The position numbers and the translations under genes were made by a program. 64,000 bases of DNA from Microbacterium fluvii. Its GTDB lineage: Bacteria > Actinomycetota > Actinomycetes > Actinomycetales > Microbacteriaceae. The notes below the pieces were generated by a model that searched no databases, was not told the origin of the DNA, and saw only the letters and a program-made list of their open reading frames with translations. The stretch covers positions 186,001 to 250,000 of the forward strand of contig NZ_JAOPFX010000002.1 in NCBI RefSeq assembly GCF_025515205.1, written 5' to 3'. Positions 8,143 through 17,400 of this stretch are shown here, piece after piece. Numbering within the stretch: position 1 is the stretch's first letter; each line of letters opens with the position of its first letter.

Positions 8143-9354
8143 GTGACTTCCCCCGCGACCCCCGACCTCCCGCCCGCCGAGCAGGCGCGCCCGCTCACGG
8201 TGCTCATCGGCGCCGACACCTTCACGCCGCACGTCAACGGCGCCGCCCGCTTCGCCGAGCGACTCGCCGCGGGCCTTGTCGGCCGCGGTCACAACGTGCA
8301 CGTGATGGCCCCCAGCGCCGGACACCGCAACCACGGCGTCTTCACCGAGACGATCGAAGGGCGGCAGGTGATCATGCACCGCCTGCCGTCGTGGCGCTGG
8401 TACCCGCACGACTGGCTCACCTTCGTGCTGCCGTGGATGTCGAAGCACTACGCCCGCAAGGCGCTCGACGAGGTCAGACCCGACGTCGTGCACATCCAGT
8501 CGCACATCGTCATCGGCCGGGGCCTGGCCCGCGAGGCGCGCAAGCGCGGCATCCCGATCATCGCGACCAACCACGTGATGGCCGAGAACGTGCTCGACTT
8601 CACGGCACTGCCGTCGTTCCTCAACAAGACCATCCTCAAGCTCGCCTGGGCCGACGCCGAGCGCACGCTGTCGATGGCGCGCGCCGTGACGACGCCGACC
8701 CGCAAGGCCGCCGACTTCCTCGAGGCGACCGTCGACATCCGCGGCGTGCTGCCGGTCAGCTGCGGCATCGAGGCCTCCGACTACACCGCCGATCTCACCC
8801 CGCGAGAGGCGAACCGCATCGTGTTCGTCGGGCGGCTGACCACCGAGAAGCAGATCGACGTGATCCTGCGGGCGCTCGCGAAGCTCGACCCCGCGCTGGA
8901 TGCCACGTTCGACATCGTCGGCAACGGCGACCAGCGACGCAACCTCGAGCAGCTCACGAAAGAGCTCGGTCTCACCGACCGCGTCACGTTCTACGGACAC
9001 ACCACCGACGAGCAGCTGCGGGGGCTGCTCACGCGCGCGAGCGTGTTCGCGATCGCCTCGATCGCCGAACTGCAGTCCATCGCCACGATGGAGGCCATGG
9101 CATCCGGTCTGCCGATCGTCGGCGCGGACGCCGTCGCGCTGCCCCACCTCGTGCACGACGGCGAGAACGGCTACCTGTTCGAGCCGGGGGACGTCGACGA
9201 CCTCGTCGCGAAGCTGACGACGGTGCTGACGGCGGCGCCGGCAGAGCGGCTGCGCATGCAGCAGGCGTCGCTGGAGGGCGTGAAGGTGCACGACATGACG
9301 CGCACCCTCGAGACCTTCGAAGCGCTGTACCGCGACGAACCCCTGCCGGAGTAG
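8143..9354 (+). CDS. GT4 glycosyltransferase, PimB/MgtA-like mannosyltransferase
   Basis: The protein has 403 residues with a GT-B fold. The N-terminal Rossmann start (LIGADTFTPHVNGAARFAERLA) resembles GDP-mannose-dependent alpha-mannosyltransferases of actinobacteria (PimB', MgtA). The C-terminal nucleotide-sugar half has FVGRLTTEKQIDVI and an E-x7-E motif (ELQSIATME). It likely adds a hexose to an envelope lipid or glycan on the cytoplasmic face; the acceptor is unknown. GTG 8143 is the first good start. A TAGAGT hexamer at 8080-8085 would give a leader of about 50 nt. A second GT4 gene follows after 6 nt. Confidence 0.85.
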   Translation: MTSPATPDLPPAEQARPLTVLIGADTFTPHVNGAARFAERLAAGLVGRGHNVHVMAPSAGHRNHGVFTETIEGRQVIMHRLPSWRWYPHDWLTFVLPWMSKHYARKALDEVRPDVVHIQSHIVIGRGLAREARKRGIPIIATNHVMAENVLDFTALPSFLNKTILKLAWADAERTLSMARAVTTPTRKAADFLEATVDIRGVLPVSCGIEASDYTADLTPREANRIVFVGRLTTEKQIDVILRALAKLDPALDATFDIVGNGDQRRNLEQLTKELGLTDRVTFYGHTTDEQLRGLLTRASVFAIASIAELQSIATMEAMASGLPIVGADAVALPHLVHDGENGYLFEPGDVDDLVAKLTTVLTAAPAERLRMQQASLEGVKVHDMTRTLETFEALYRDEPLPE

Positions 9355-9360
9355 CCCGCC

Positions 9361-10596
9361 GTGCACGTTGTGATGTTCGGCGATCAGCACGTCGAGTCGC
9401 TCGGCGGCGCGCAGGTCTCGATGCGGCTGCAGCGGCGGTTCCTCGAGAAGCAGGGGCACGTCGTCACGATGGTCGCCCCGCGCATGCACGGCGCGCGCGC
9501 GGCAGCGGTCGCTGAGCCTGTCGAAGCGGCGGGTGCCTACGTCGACCTTCCGTCCGTGCCGATCACGCTCGACCGCGAGTACTCGCTGACCTGGCCGGGG
9601 CGGCGCACCGATCGCACGCTCGACGCCCTCATGGCGGCGCGGCCGCCGGTGGACCTCGTGCACGTGCAGGCCGACTTCTGGGGCGCCTACATCGGGCACC
9701 GGTTCGCCCAGCGGCACGCGCTGCCGGTGGTGCACACGATGCACAACCGCGTCGACGTGGGCATCGAAGCGGTGGCACCTGCCCCCGGGCTCGTGCTGCG
9801 CGTGCTCAACGCCTGGGAGCGGCGCGCGCTCGGCGACGCCACCGGCGGAACCGACGGCTGGGCGTACCTGCGCCGGCTCGCGCAGCGCTCCGCCGCCGTC
9901 ACGGCTCCCTCGGCCCACTTCGCCCGCCGCCTCGAGGCGCACGGCGCCGTGCCGGCCGGTGGCGGCGTCGATGTGGTCTGGAACGGCATCGACGACGAGC
10001 TGCTCGAGGCGGCCCTGGCCGGCACGCCACGTGATGCGGGCAGACCGCGCCTCGTGTGGGTGGGGCGCATGAGCCCCGAGAAGCGCCTGCTGCCCTTCCT
10101 CGAGGCGGTGGCGCTGGCGGGCATCGACGCCGACGTCGAGGTGATCGGAGGCGGCGGCCAGCTGCGCGCGGCGCAGCGCCTGGTCGAACGGCTGCAGCCG
10201 ACCGCATCCGTCTTCTTCGCCGGGCGGATGCCGTATGCCGAGGTGCTCGGCGCCCTGCACGCCGCCGACGCCGTGGTGCAGACCTCGATCGGCTTCGAGA
10301 CGCAGGGGATGACGCCGTTCGAGGCCGCATCGCTGGGGACGCCGGCGGTCGTGAGCGACCCCGACATCGCCCGGGAGCTGGGCCGGGGGTTCTGGGCGGT
10401 CGGGGGCGAGCGCGACGCGCCGCCCGAGGTCGCCGACCCCTCGGTGCCTGCTCTGGCCGCGGCGCTGCGGACCGCGGTGGCCGACATCGCCGCCGGCGCG
10501 GTGCCGGCGGTCGATCCGACGATCCGCGAGCGGTTCCGCCAGTCGTCGCGCACGGCGGCGATGGTCGAGATCTACGCGCGCGCCCTCGGCCGCTGA
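9361..10596 (+). CDS. GT4 glycosyltransferase
   Basis: The protein has 411 residues from GTG 9361, 6 nt after the previous gene, so the two form an operon. The N-terminal GT-B half begins VVMFGDQHVESLGGAQVSMR and contains LVHVQADFWGAY. The C-terminal half has LVWVGRMSPEKRL and the E-x7-E motif in ETQGMTPFEAASLGTP, typical of retaining GT4 enzymes. Substrate and acceptor cannot be told. Residues 48-59 are encoded by a stretch (9505-9535) that contains a palindromic-looking repeat word (see the repeat entry), which may be a small in-frame insertion. Confidence 0.85.
   Translation: MHVVMFGDQHVESLGGAQVSMRLQRRFLEKQGHVVTMVAPRMHGARAAAVAEPVEAAGAYVDLPSVPITLDREYSLTWPGRRTDRTLDALMAARPPVDLVHVQADFWGAYIGHRFAQRHALPVVHTMHNRVDVGIEAVAPAPGLVLRVLNAWERRALGDATGGTDGWAYLRRLAQRSAAVTAPSAHFARRLEAHGAVPAGGGVDVVWNGIDDELLEAALAGTPRDAGRPRLVWVGRMSPEKRLLPFLEAVALAGIDADVEVIGGGGQLRAAQRLVERLQPTASVFFAGRMPYAEVLGALHAADAVVQTSIGFETQGMTPFEAASLGTPAVVSDPDIARELGRGFWAVGGERDAPPEVADPSVPALAAALRTAVADIAAGAVPAVDPTIRERFRQSSRTAAMVEIYARALGR
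9511..9527. repeat. Repeat-like word inside the second GT4 gene
   Basis: The sequence GCTGAGCCTGTCGAAGC sits inside coding sequence. From memory, words of this kind (CGCTGAGCCTGTCGAAGC and its complement) recur between genes in Microbacterium and relatives. I see only this one clear copy in the window, so the call rests on recall. Confidence 0.3.
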
Positions 10597-10612
10597 GCCG
10601 GCGGGTCTGCGG

Positions 10613-10729
10613 TCAGGGCAGCCGCGTGCGATCGGTGGGGATGCGACGGTAGCCGTCTTTGGGAAGACCGGTCATCGTCGCGAGGAGCCCGGCGAGGGCG
10701 AGGGCGCTGAGAAGAAGAAGAATGACCAT
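10613..10729 (-). CDS. 38-residue single-pass membrane peptide
   Basis: An ATG at 10729 opens a 38-codon frame: MVILLLLSALALAGLLATM followed by a polar, Arg/Pro-rich tail (YRRIPTDRTRLP). A TAGCGT hexamer (10737-10742 on this strand) ends 7 nt before the ATG, which supports leaderless expression. The hydrophobic start with a short charged tail is typical of real small membrane proteins. It could also be read as a lipid-free signal-like peptide. It is divergent from the GlxA-type regulator, and the regulator's putative operator lies just beyond its promoter. Confidence 0.6.
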   Translation of the reverse strand: MVILLLLSALALAGLLATMTGLPKDGYRRIPTDRTRLP

Positions 10730-10736
10730 GGCAGGA

Positions 10737-10802
10737 ACGCTACGCTTGCGGTGAAACTGCCACGAGTGGCAGGATGGACAGGAAACAACGGAAAACTGCC
10801 AC
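10737..10802. promoter_or_regulatory. Divergent control region with GlxA-type operator
   Basis: A 7-bp inverted repeat, CTGCCAC-GA-GTGGCAG, lies at 10757-10772. Its left half extends to AAACTGCCAC (10754-10763), and the same ten bases recur at 10793-10802, 39 bp downstream. The minus-strand -10 of the small peptide is at 10737-10742, and the regulator starts at 10826. The sites are well placed for autoregulation by the GlxA-type protein; that is inference. Confidence 0.55.
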
Positions 10803-10825
10803 CTCGACCTCGCGGAGGAACCCCC

Positions 10826-11797
10826 ATGGAATCGGTCGCCGTCATCGTGCAGCCCGGCTTCTCGCCGTTCGAGTTCGGCCTGGCCTGCGAGGCCTTCGGG
10901 CTCGACCGCTCCGACGACGGCATTCCGCCCTTCGACTTCCGCATCGTGGCGCCCGAGCCTGGCGCGATCGAGAGCAACATGGCGTTCTCGATCAACGTCG
11001 AGAACGACCTCGCCTTCGCCGACGAGGCCGACCTGGTCGTCGTGACCCCGATTCCGCGGTCGACCTGGTCGCAGGTCGATACGCGGGTCGCGGGCGTCGT
11101 GCGACGCGCGGCCGAGCGCGGTGCCTGGGTGCTCAGCGTCTGCAGCGGATCGTTCGTGCTGGCGGCATCCGGCATCCTCGACGGGCGTCGCGCGACGACG
11201 CACTGGAAGTACGCCGATCTGATGGCGCGCATGTACCCGGCGATCGACGTCGACCCCGACGTGCTCTATGTGCAGGACGGGCGCATCATCACGAGCGCCG
11301 GCACCGCGGCCGGGCTCGACGCGTGCCTGCACCTGCTGCGGCAGGAGCTCGGGGCCGAGATGACCAACACGATCGCCCGCCGCATGGTGGTGCCCCCGCA
11401 GCGAGACGGCGGGCAGGCGCAGTTCATCACGAAGCCCCTGGCCGAGGTGCGCAGCCAGTCGCTCGCGCCGGTGACCGACTGGATGCTGCAGCACCTGCGC
11501 GAAGACCTCACCGTCGACCAGCTCGCAGCCAAGGCGCACATGTCGCCTCGCACCTTCGCCCGCCGGTTCAAGGCCGATCACGGGGCGACGCCGGCGGCCT
11601 GGCTCGGCCGGCAGCGGCTGATCCAGGCGCAGCGGCTGCTCGAGCAGACCGATCTCGGTCTCGACGCGATCGCGTATGAGAGCGGCTTCGGCTCGGCCGC
11701 CGTGCTGCGGCAGAACTTCGCCCGGGTGCTCGGCATGACCCCGACCGCCTACCGTGCGCGCTTCACGTGCTCGGGCGAGGCGGCCCCGGCGGCCTGA
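10826..11797 (+). CDS. GlxA-family AraC-type transcriptional regulator
   Basis: The protein has 323 residues. The N-terminal DJ-1/PfpI-like domain (about 1-180) includes VLSVCSGSFVLAASGILDGR, the nucleophile-elbow region whose cysteine is present. The C-terminal AraC double helix-turn-helix (about 215-315) includes LAAKAHMSPRTFARRFKAD and GFGSAAVLRQNF. In this family the N-terminal domain senses an unknown small ligand and is not known to be catalytic. ATG 10826 lies 6 nt after CGGAGGAA. An upstream in-frame GTG at 10751 would put the operator inside the gene, so it was not used. Likely targets are itself and the divergent small peptide. Confidence 0.88.
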   Translation: MESVAVIVQPGFSPFEFGLACEAFGLDRSDDGIPPFDFRIVAPEPGAIESNMAFSINVENDLAFADEADLVVVTPIPRSTWSQVDTRVAGVVRRAAERGAWVLSVCSGSFVLAASGILDGRRATTHWKYADLMARMYPAIDVDPDVLYVQDGRIITSAGTAAGLDACLHLLRQELGAEMTNTIARRMVVPPQRDGGQAQFITKPLAEVRSQSLAPVTDWMLQHLREDLTVDQLAAKAHMSPRTFARRFKADHGATPAAWLGRQRLIQAQRLLEQTDLGLDAIAYESGFGSAAVLRQNFARVLGMTPTAYRARFTCSGEAAPAA

Positions 11798-11806
11798 GCG
11801 TCGCAG

Positions 11807-12340
11807 CTAGCCGCGCGGCGGGTAGACGCCCTGCAGGGCGATCACGAAGTACATGCCGAGGTAGGGCGGCAGGTTGTTGTGCGGCTGGGAGCCGCCCGCG
11901 ATCGTCAGCGCCTGTGGCGACATCGTCGTCGGTGAGGAGCCGGCTGCTGCATAGGCGGGGCGCGTGACGCGCCCATAGCGAGGGTTCGCCCACGTGGCTC
12001 CGGCCGGGTCTCCCGTCGTCGCGGCTCCGGCGACCGCGCGAGCCCCGTGCGTGTGCGCGGGGATCTCTGATTCGAGGAGCGTCACGGTGGCAGAACCCGA
12101 GGTCTCGCCGAGGTCGCGCTGAGAAAGGCCGGGCCCCTGCCCAGGGGCGATCGCCATCGCGCCGTTGAGGTTCGGCAGCGCGAAGGTGGACCTGCCGTCG
12201 CCGCCGTAGGTCGTGCCCAGCAGTGAGAACAGTGCGGTGTTCTGCGAGATCGGCAGCAGCTGACCCGAGCACAGCGCCCAGCCGCGGGGCGCGAAGTTGA
12301 AGCCGACGGTGCGGATCTCGGCGACGAAGGGATCACTCAT
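11807..12340 (-). CDS. Phage tail collar domain protein (MdpB-like), third of three
   Basis: The protein has 177 residues. The collar fold starts at once: residues 1-60 hold GWALCSGQLLPI and LLGTTYGGDG, and the family's PAHTHG metal-site-like motif sits near residue 95. The C-terminal part ends GGSQPHNNLPPYLGMYFVIA. These proteins resemble tail-fibre collar domains of phage and the microcystin-dependent protein MdpB, and they occur in bacteria outside prophages with no proven role. No signal peptide is visible. It lies 15 nt downstream of the next collar gene in the same leftward operon. Confidence 0.85.
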   Translation of the reverse strand: MSDPFVAEIRTVGFNFAPRGWALCSGQLLPISQNTALFSLLGTTYGGDGRSTFALPNLNGAMAIAPGQGPGLSQRDLGETSGSATVTLLESEIPAHTHGARAVAGAATTGDPAGATWANPRYGRVTRPAYAAAGSSPTTMSPQALTIAGGSQPHNNLPPYLGMYFVIALQGVYPPRG

Positions 12341-12355
12341 GGCATCGGGTTCCGA

Positions 12356-12853
12356 TCAGTCTCGCGAGGGGTAGATGCCTGCGGTGGCGATCATGTAGGT
12401 GACCGCCAGGACCGGCGGCATGTTCTCGTGCGGCTGGGATCCGCCCGTCGACGCGACGCCGGCGGCTGCCATCGTCGTGCTCGCCCCCGTGCCGTACGCC
12501 GGTTGGGGCGTGCCTGCCCACACGGCCCCGGTGGGGTCGGTCGTGGTGGCCTGTGCCGAAGAGGCGGTGACCTGATGAGTGTGGATCGGCATCTCGTTCG
12601 CGCGGAGGGTGTGTGCCTCTTCTCCGCCCCGCTCGCCCTGGTCGATGCCGTCGCCGACGGCGAAGGGGATGCGACCGCGCAGGTCGGGCAGGGCGAAGTT
12701 CGTCTGCCCGTTGCCGCCGTAGGTCGTGCCCAGCAGCGAGAAGAGGGCCTGGTTCTGGTTGATCGTCAGCAGCTGGCCTTCGCACAGCGCCCAGCCCTTC
12801 GGCGCGAAGCCGAAGGCCGCGCGCCGGATCTCGCCCATGAAGGGTTCGCTCAT
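12356..12853 (-). CDS. Phage tail collar domain protein (MdpB-like), second of three
   Basis: The protein has 165 residues. It shares the pattern GWALCEGQLLTI, LLGTTYGGNG, FALPDLRGRIP, MPIHTHQV and GGSQPHENMPPVLAVTYMIA with its two neighbours, but is different enough that the three must be old duplicates. An AGGAG site lies 8 nt before ATG 12853. The linker around residues 100-135 is Ala/Thr-rich and the most variable part of the three proteins. The function outside phage is unknown. A cell-surface or extracellular structural role is the usual guess, but no secretion signal is visible. Confidence 0.85.
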   Translation of the reverse strand: MSEPFMGEIRRAAFGFAPKGWALCEGQLLTINQNQALFSLLGTTYGGNGQTNFALPDLRGRIPFAVGDGIDQGERGGEEAHTLRANEMPIHTHQVTASSAQATTTDPTGAVWAGTPQPAYGTGASTTMAAAGVASTGGSQPHENMPPVLAVTYMIATAGIYPSRD

Positions 12854-12872
12854 CGGCTGTCTCCTCTCGCTC

Positions 12873-13385
12873 TCACGTCTGCGACGGGTAGATGCCGTAC
12901 AGCGAGATGATGTGGTTCACCACGACGTAGGGCGGCATGTTGTCGTGCGGTTGGGATCCGCCCTGCACGCTGATCGCCGTGGGCGAGAGCGCGGCCCCGG
13001 GTGTCGCCGGTGAGAACGCGTCGGTCGGCTGCGCGGCCCACACCGCGCCGGCGGCGCTGTTCGAGCCGGCGGCCGCCGCCGCTGTCGGCACGTGCGAATG
13101 CGCGGGAAGCTGGGTGACCGCGAGCGTCACCGACTCGACGCCTGTCGTCTCGCCGATGGTGCGCGTGCTCAGGCCGGGCCCGGCGCCCCGGCCGATGGCG
13201 GCGCGTCCGCGCAGGTCGGGGAGGGCGAACGTCGTCTGCCCGTCGCCGCCGTAGGTCGTGCCGATGAGCTGGAACAGCGTGTCGTTGTCGGCGATCTGCA
13301 CCAGCGAACCGTCGCAGAACGCCCAGCCGGCCGGGGCGAAGTTTCCCGCGAACTGACGGATCTCGCCGACATACGGGGTGCTCAT
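12873..13385 (-). CDS. Phage tail collar domain protein (MdpB-like), first of three
   Basis: The protein has 170 residues with the same collar pattern: GWAFCDGSLVQI, LIGTTYGGDG, FALPDLRGRAAIG, LPAHSHVP, GGSQPHDNMPPYVVVNHIIS. Its ATG (13385) overlaps the stop of the acetyltransferase gene in an ATGA, which ties the collar genes to the acetyltransferase and DUF6916 genes. The insertion between the HSH motif and the GGSQPH block is Ala-rich. Three collar genes in tandem without terminase, capsid or tail-tube genes argue against a prophage remnant. Confidence 0.85.
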   Translation of the reverse strand: MSTPYVGEIRQFAGNFAPAGWAFCDGSLVQIADNDTLFQLIGTTYGGDGQTTFALPDLRGRAAIGRGAGPGLSTRTIGETTGVESVTLAVTQLPAHSHVPTAAAAAGSNSAAGAVWAAQPTDAFSPATPGAALSPTAISVQGGSQPHDNMPPYVVVNHIISLYGIYPSQT

Positions 13386-13858
13386 CGTTCTGCTCCGTTC
13401 TCGATCGGCTCGCGGCGCAGCGCGCGATGCGCGCCGACCGCCGGCGCGCCGCAGAATCCTCGCCGCAGGTACATCGCCTCGGCCACGCTGCCGGGTTCGA
13501 CCGTCAGGTCTACGGCGCGCCCGGCGGCGTCCGCCTCGGCGGTCACCTCGCGCAGCAGCATCCGCGCCATCCCTCCGCCGCGGTGCGCGGGGTGGACGAT
13601 CAGATCGACCAGGCGGATGCCGTCGCCACCGCTGAGATCGACGATCGCGTAGCCGGCAGCGTCACCGGCGATCCAGGCCTGCGCCGCCGGGTGAGCCGCG
13701 GCGAAGGCGCCCAGGCGCGCGGCTCGCTGCTGGCTGACGAGGCTCTCGCGCAGTTCGGAGGGGAAGGCGGCGAACTGCGCGTCGCAGTGCGCGTCGAGCA
13801 CCGCGGAGACGGCGGGGTCGGCGATCGTCGTGACGCGCACCGTGTCGACCGCGATCAT
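13382..13858 (-). CDS. GNAT-family N-acetyltransferase in the collar operon
   Basis: The protein has 158 residues. The acetyl-CoA-binding motif A is visible as VDLIVHPAHRGGGMARMLLREV (quoted in part: HPAHRGGGMARMLL), followed by a late YLRRGF typical of GNAT motif B. The N-terminal half (SELRESLVSQQRAARLGAF) resembles small-molecule acetyltransferases. The acceptor is unknown. The gene overlaps the genes on both sides by 4 nt, so its product is made together with the collar proteins. It could modify a collar protein or simply be a co-inherited enzyme; the sequence does not decide. Confidence 0.8.
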   Translation of the reverse strand: MIAVDTVRVTTIADPAVSAVLDAHCDAQFAAFPSELRESLVSQQRAARLGAFAAAHPAAQAWIAGDAAGYAIVDLSGGDGIRLVDLIVHPAHRGGGMARMLLREVTAEADAAGRAVDLTVEPGSVAEAMYLRRGFCGAPAVGAHRALRREPIENGAER

Positions 13859-14274
13859 CGGGTGCGGTCCACGGTCGCCTCGAGCGTCGAGGCGCCGCCG
13901 GCTCGCACGAGGAAGAGCACGTGCTCGGCGCCGGAGGCGGAGGTGAGCCGGTAGATCGCGTCGCGGGCGTCGCCGGCGTCGGCGGAGAAGAGCAGGCTGT
14001 AGGCGTTCTCCGACCCGGCCGGCGCCCCGGGCAGATCGGCCACTTCATCGAGCACCAGCGATGCCGTACCCCACGGCGACAGCGCGGTGTAGCGCTCGCC
14101 GACACGGCCGTCGAAATCGGAGCGCACCGGCAGATCGGGGTCGCCCGTCGTCGACGGCGTCGCCGTGCTGCGGGCGGATCGCGGCGCCGCGGATGCGGGC
14201 ACGGCGACCGCGCCGAGCGCGGCCACTCCCACAGCGGCCCCCAGCACGGTTCGGCGGTCGACGATCGGCCCCAT
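13855..14274 (-). CDS. DUF6916-like protein with Tat-like signal, first gene of the collar operon
   Basis: The protein has 139 residues. The N-terminus reads VDRRTVLGAAVGVAALGAV and ends VPASAA, a twin-arginine-like signal with an AxA cleavage site near residue 29. The mature part (about 50-139) has LVLDEVADLPG, YSLLFSADAG and HVLFLVRAG, matching the DUF6916 pattern of small beta-rich proteins of unknown function. GGAGG at 14284-14288 lies 9 nt before the ATG at 14274. An upstream ATG in frame would add 16 residues before the arginines. It is the only operon member with an export signal. Confidence 0.7.
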   Translation of the reverse strand: MGPIVDRRTVLGAAVGVAALGAVAVPASAAPRSARSTATPSTTGDPDLPVRSDFDGRVGERYTALSPWGTASLVLDEVADLPGAPAGSENAYSLLFSADAGDARDAIYRLTSASGAEHVLFLVRAGGASTLEATVDRTR

Positions 14275-14409
14275 AGCGCACACCTCCGAGCGGGACACTA
14301 CCGCACATGAGAGCGGCCTCATGATTTCGCCCCACCGCAATATCTGGCGTGCAAAGGCTCGGCGCACCGCTAGGCTCTGGCTCGTATCGTCGAAATCTTG
14401 GGGGTTTCC

Positions 14410-17400
14410 ATGGCGGTTGCCCGTCTGCGTGTGCGCTCTGTCGCGCTGACTCTCGCCGTCGCGCTCGGCATCGGCACCGCCGGGCTCGCCACCGCGCCCG
14501 CCCTGGCGGCCACGACCACCATCGCCGTCACCACGACGGCCGACGGCGACCCCGCCGGCGCCTGCACCAGTGATGCGGTCGTCGCCGTGCCGGCCACCGT
14601 GACCCTGCGCACCGCGCTGTGCGTGGCCGACAACCTCGGCGGCGCCGCGGTGACGGTGCCGGCCGGCACCTACACGCTCACCGCGGGTGCCCTCGAGTTC
14701 GGCACCGACAGCGGCACCGAGATCACCGTCACGGGAGCGGGGGCTGCGGCGACCAAGATCGTCGGCGACGGTGCAGAGCAGCTCATGACCCTCGACCCCG
14801 ACCTCGTCGGCGGCGTCTCGGTGACGCTCGCCGGCCTGACTCTCACCGGCGGCCGAGACAGCGTCTACGGCGGCGGCGCGATCATCGCCGGCTCCGGGCG
14901 CACGGATGCCGGCGACACCCTCGTGATCCGCGACGCGGTGTTCGCCGACAACACCGCGGGCGTGACCGACTCGGCCAGCCCCGGCGGCGCCGTGCAGTTC
15001 ATGGGCGGCACGCTCACCATCGAGCGTTCGACCTTCCGCGACAACAGCACCGGGGTCGCCCCGGGCGGTGCGGTGTTCTATCTCGCGACGGGCGCGCCGC
15101 GCGAGGCGTTCACCGTCACCGGGTCGACGTTCACCGGCAACGCCGTGACGTCGACGGCCGCACTCGGCGGCGGCAGTGCGATCGGCTACGGCGCCGACAC
15201 CGGCTCGGCGGCGACGATCGCGATCGAGGGCAATGTCTTCACGGGCAACACGGCGGCCGGCACGGCGACCGGTCGCGGCGGAGCGATCTGGCAGCAGAGC
15301 GGCACCGCGACCGTCAGCAGGAACGTCTTCACGGGAAACACCTCGCCCGGCGCCCGGTCGTTCGAGGTCGCCGCCGGTTCCGCGACGGCGCGCTTCAACC
15401 GGTTCGAAGACGGCGGCACTGCGGTGCGAGGGGCGACCTCGAACTCGATCGACGCGGTGCGCAACTGGTGGGGCTGCAACGGCGCCCCCGGCGCGAGCGG
15501 ATGCGGCGGCGCGGTGAACGCCGTGACGGCCCCGTATCTGAAGCTCTCGGCGTCGGCGACGCCTGCCGCGATCTTCTCCGACGAGACCGCCGCGCTGCGC
15601 GCATCGCTGCGCACCGACTCGGCGGGTGTCGCGGTCGCAGCAGCCGACCTGACCGCGTTCGAGGGCGCCCCCGTGAACTGGGCGTCGGTCGCGCCGAGCG
15701 GCGCCGCGGTCTCTTCGGCGACGACCATGAGCGCGGGAGAGGCGACGGTGACCTACACCCCCGCCGCGGCCGACGGCTCCGGCAGCGCGACGGCGACCGT
15801 CGCCGGCGGCAGCGCCACCGCGACGGTGACGGTGTCGCTGGTCTCTGCCCCGGCGATCAGCCGTCCGCTGGCCGGCGAGACGTGGGACGTCATCGCCGGA
15901 GACGACGTCGACCTCGCCGTCTCGGTCTCGGGTGCACCCGCTCCGACCGTCGGCGTCACCGGGCTGCCCGATGGACTCGCCTTCGCGGCGGCGACGGGCG
16001 GCGGCTCGATCGTCGGCAAGATCGACCCCGTCGGCGGTGTCGGCGCACCGGTCACCCACCCTGTGACGGTGTCGGCGTCGAACCGAGGCGGATCGGCGAC
16101 GGCGAGTGCCGGCATCCGCGTCTCGGAGCGTCCCTCGCTCACCAGCGCCTCTGCGGCAAGCGCCGCGCGCGGCGAGGCGTTCTCGTTCACGGTGCGCGCG
16201 ACCGGACGCCCGACTCCCGCGATCACGATCACTGATCTGCCCGCCGGAGTGGCCGCCGTCGACAACCACGACGGCACCGCGACCATCAGCGGCACGCCCA
16301 CCGCCGCGGGCGTCCACGCGATCACCGTGGCAGCGACGAACGCGGCCGGCACCTCGGATCAGACGCTCCGGCTCACCGTGAACGCGGCGCCGTCTTTCTC
16401 GAGCGCCGATGCCGCGACGTTCACGGTCGGCTCGGCCGGCGTATTCGCCCCGACGGCAGATCCCGGCCACCCCGACGACGTGGCCTTCTCGCTCGCCTCG
16501 GGCACCCTGCCCTCCGGGGTGTCGTTCACGCCGGGGGCGGCGGGAACGGCGGAGTTCTCCGGAACCCCCTCGACGGGCACGGGCGGCCGCTACCCGGTCG
16601 TGCTCGAGGCGCAGAACTCCACCGGTTCGGCGACCCAGCCGTTCACCCTGACCGTGCACGAGGCTCCGGCCGTCACGACCGAACCGACCGACGCCACGGC
16701 GACCGTCGGGGCGACCGTCGAGCTGTCGGCGGCGGCATCCGGCTACCCGGCGCCGACCGTGAGATGGCAGAAGTCGGTCGGTGGCACGTGGACCGACATC
16801 CCCTCGGCGACCTCGACCACCCTGCGCCTGACCGCCGCCCTCGGCGATGCGGGCAGCTACCGGGCGGTGTTCACGAACACCGTCGACAGCGTCGCCACCG
16901 ACGCCGCGGTCCTCGACGTGCAGCTGCCGCCCTCGATCACCACCCCCGTGGCGGCGGAGACCTGGGACATCACCGCCGGTGCGTCGGTCGCACTGACCGT
17001 CTCGGCGCTCGGCGTGCCGGCGCCGGCGGTCACCCTCGACGGCCTGCCCGCAGGACTCGTGTTCGCCCCCGCCGCCGGCGGCGGCACGATCGAAGGAACG
17101 GTCGCGGCCACTGCTGCCGCCGGCGCCCCGCTGACCTACGCCGTCACGGTGCACGCCGATAACGCGGCCGGCAGCGCGTCGTCGTCGGCGACCATCCGGG
17201 TGTCGCAGCGCCCCGCGATCACGAGCGCGGCGACGGCGACGGCCGCGCGCGATGCGAGCTTCTCGTTCACGGTGCGCACGAGCGGCCGCCCCGCTCCGGC
17301 GATCACCGCGCCGATCCTGCCGGCGGGACTCTCGCTCACCGACAACGGCGACGGCACCGCGACGATCGCGGGAACCCCCACCTCTGCCGGTGAGTTCGAC

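Noticed and set aside
6100..10260. Minus-strand open frame of 1386 codons
   Set aside because: It runs antisense through a permease, two glycosyltransferases and other clear genes, and its translation is Arg/His-rich low-order sequence. It is a codon-bias shadow.
11807..13385. Prophage remnant
   Set aside because: Three collar-domain genes suggest phage tails, but there is no integrase, terminase, capsid, portal or lysis gene, and the genes are tied by overlaps to DUF6916 and acetyltransferase genes. Collar proteins are known outside phage.
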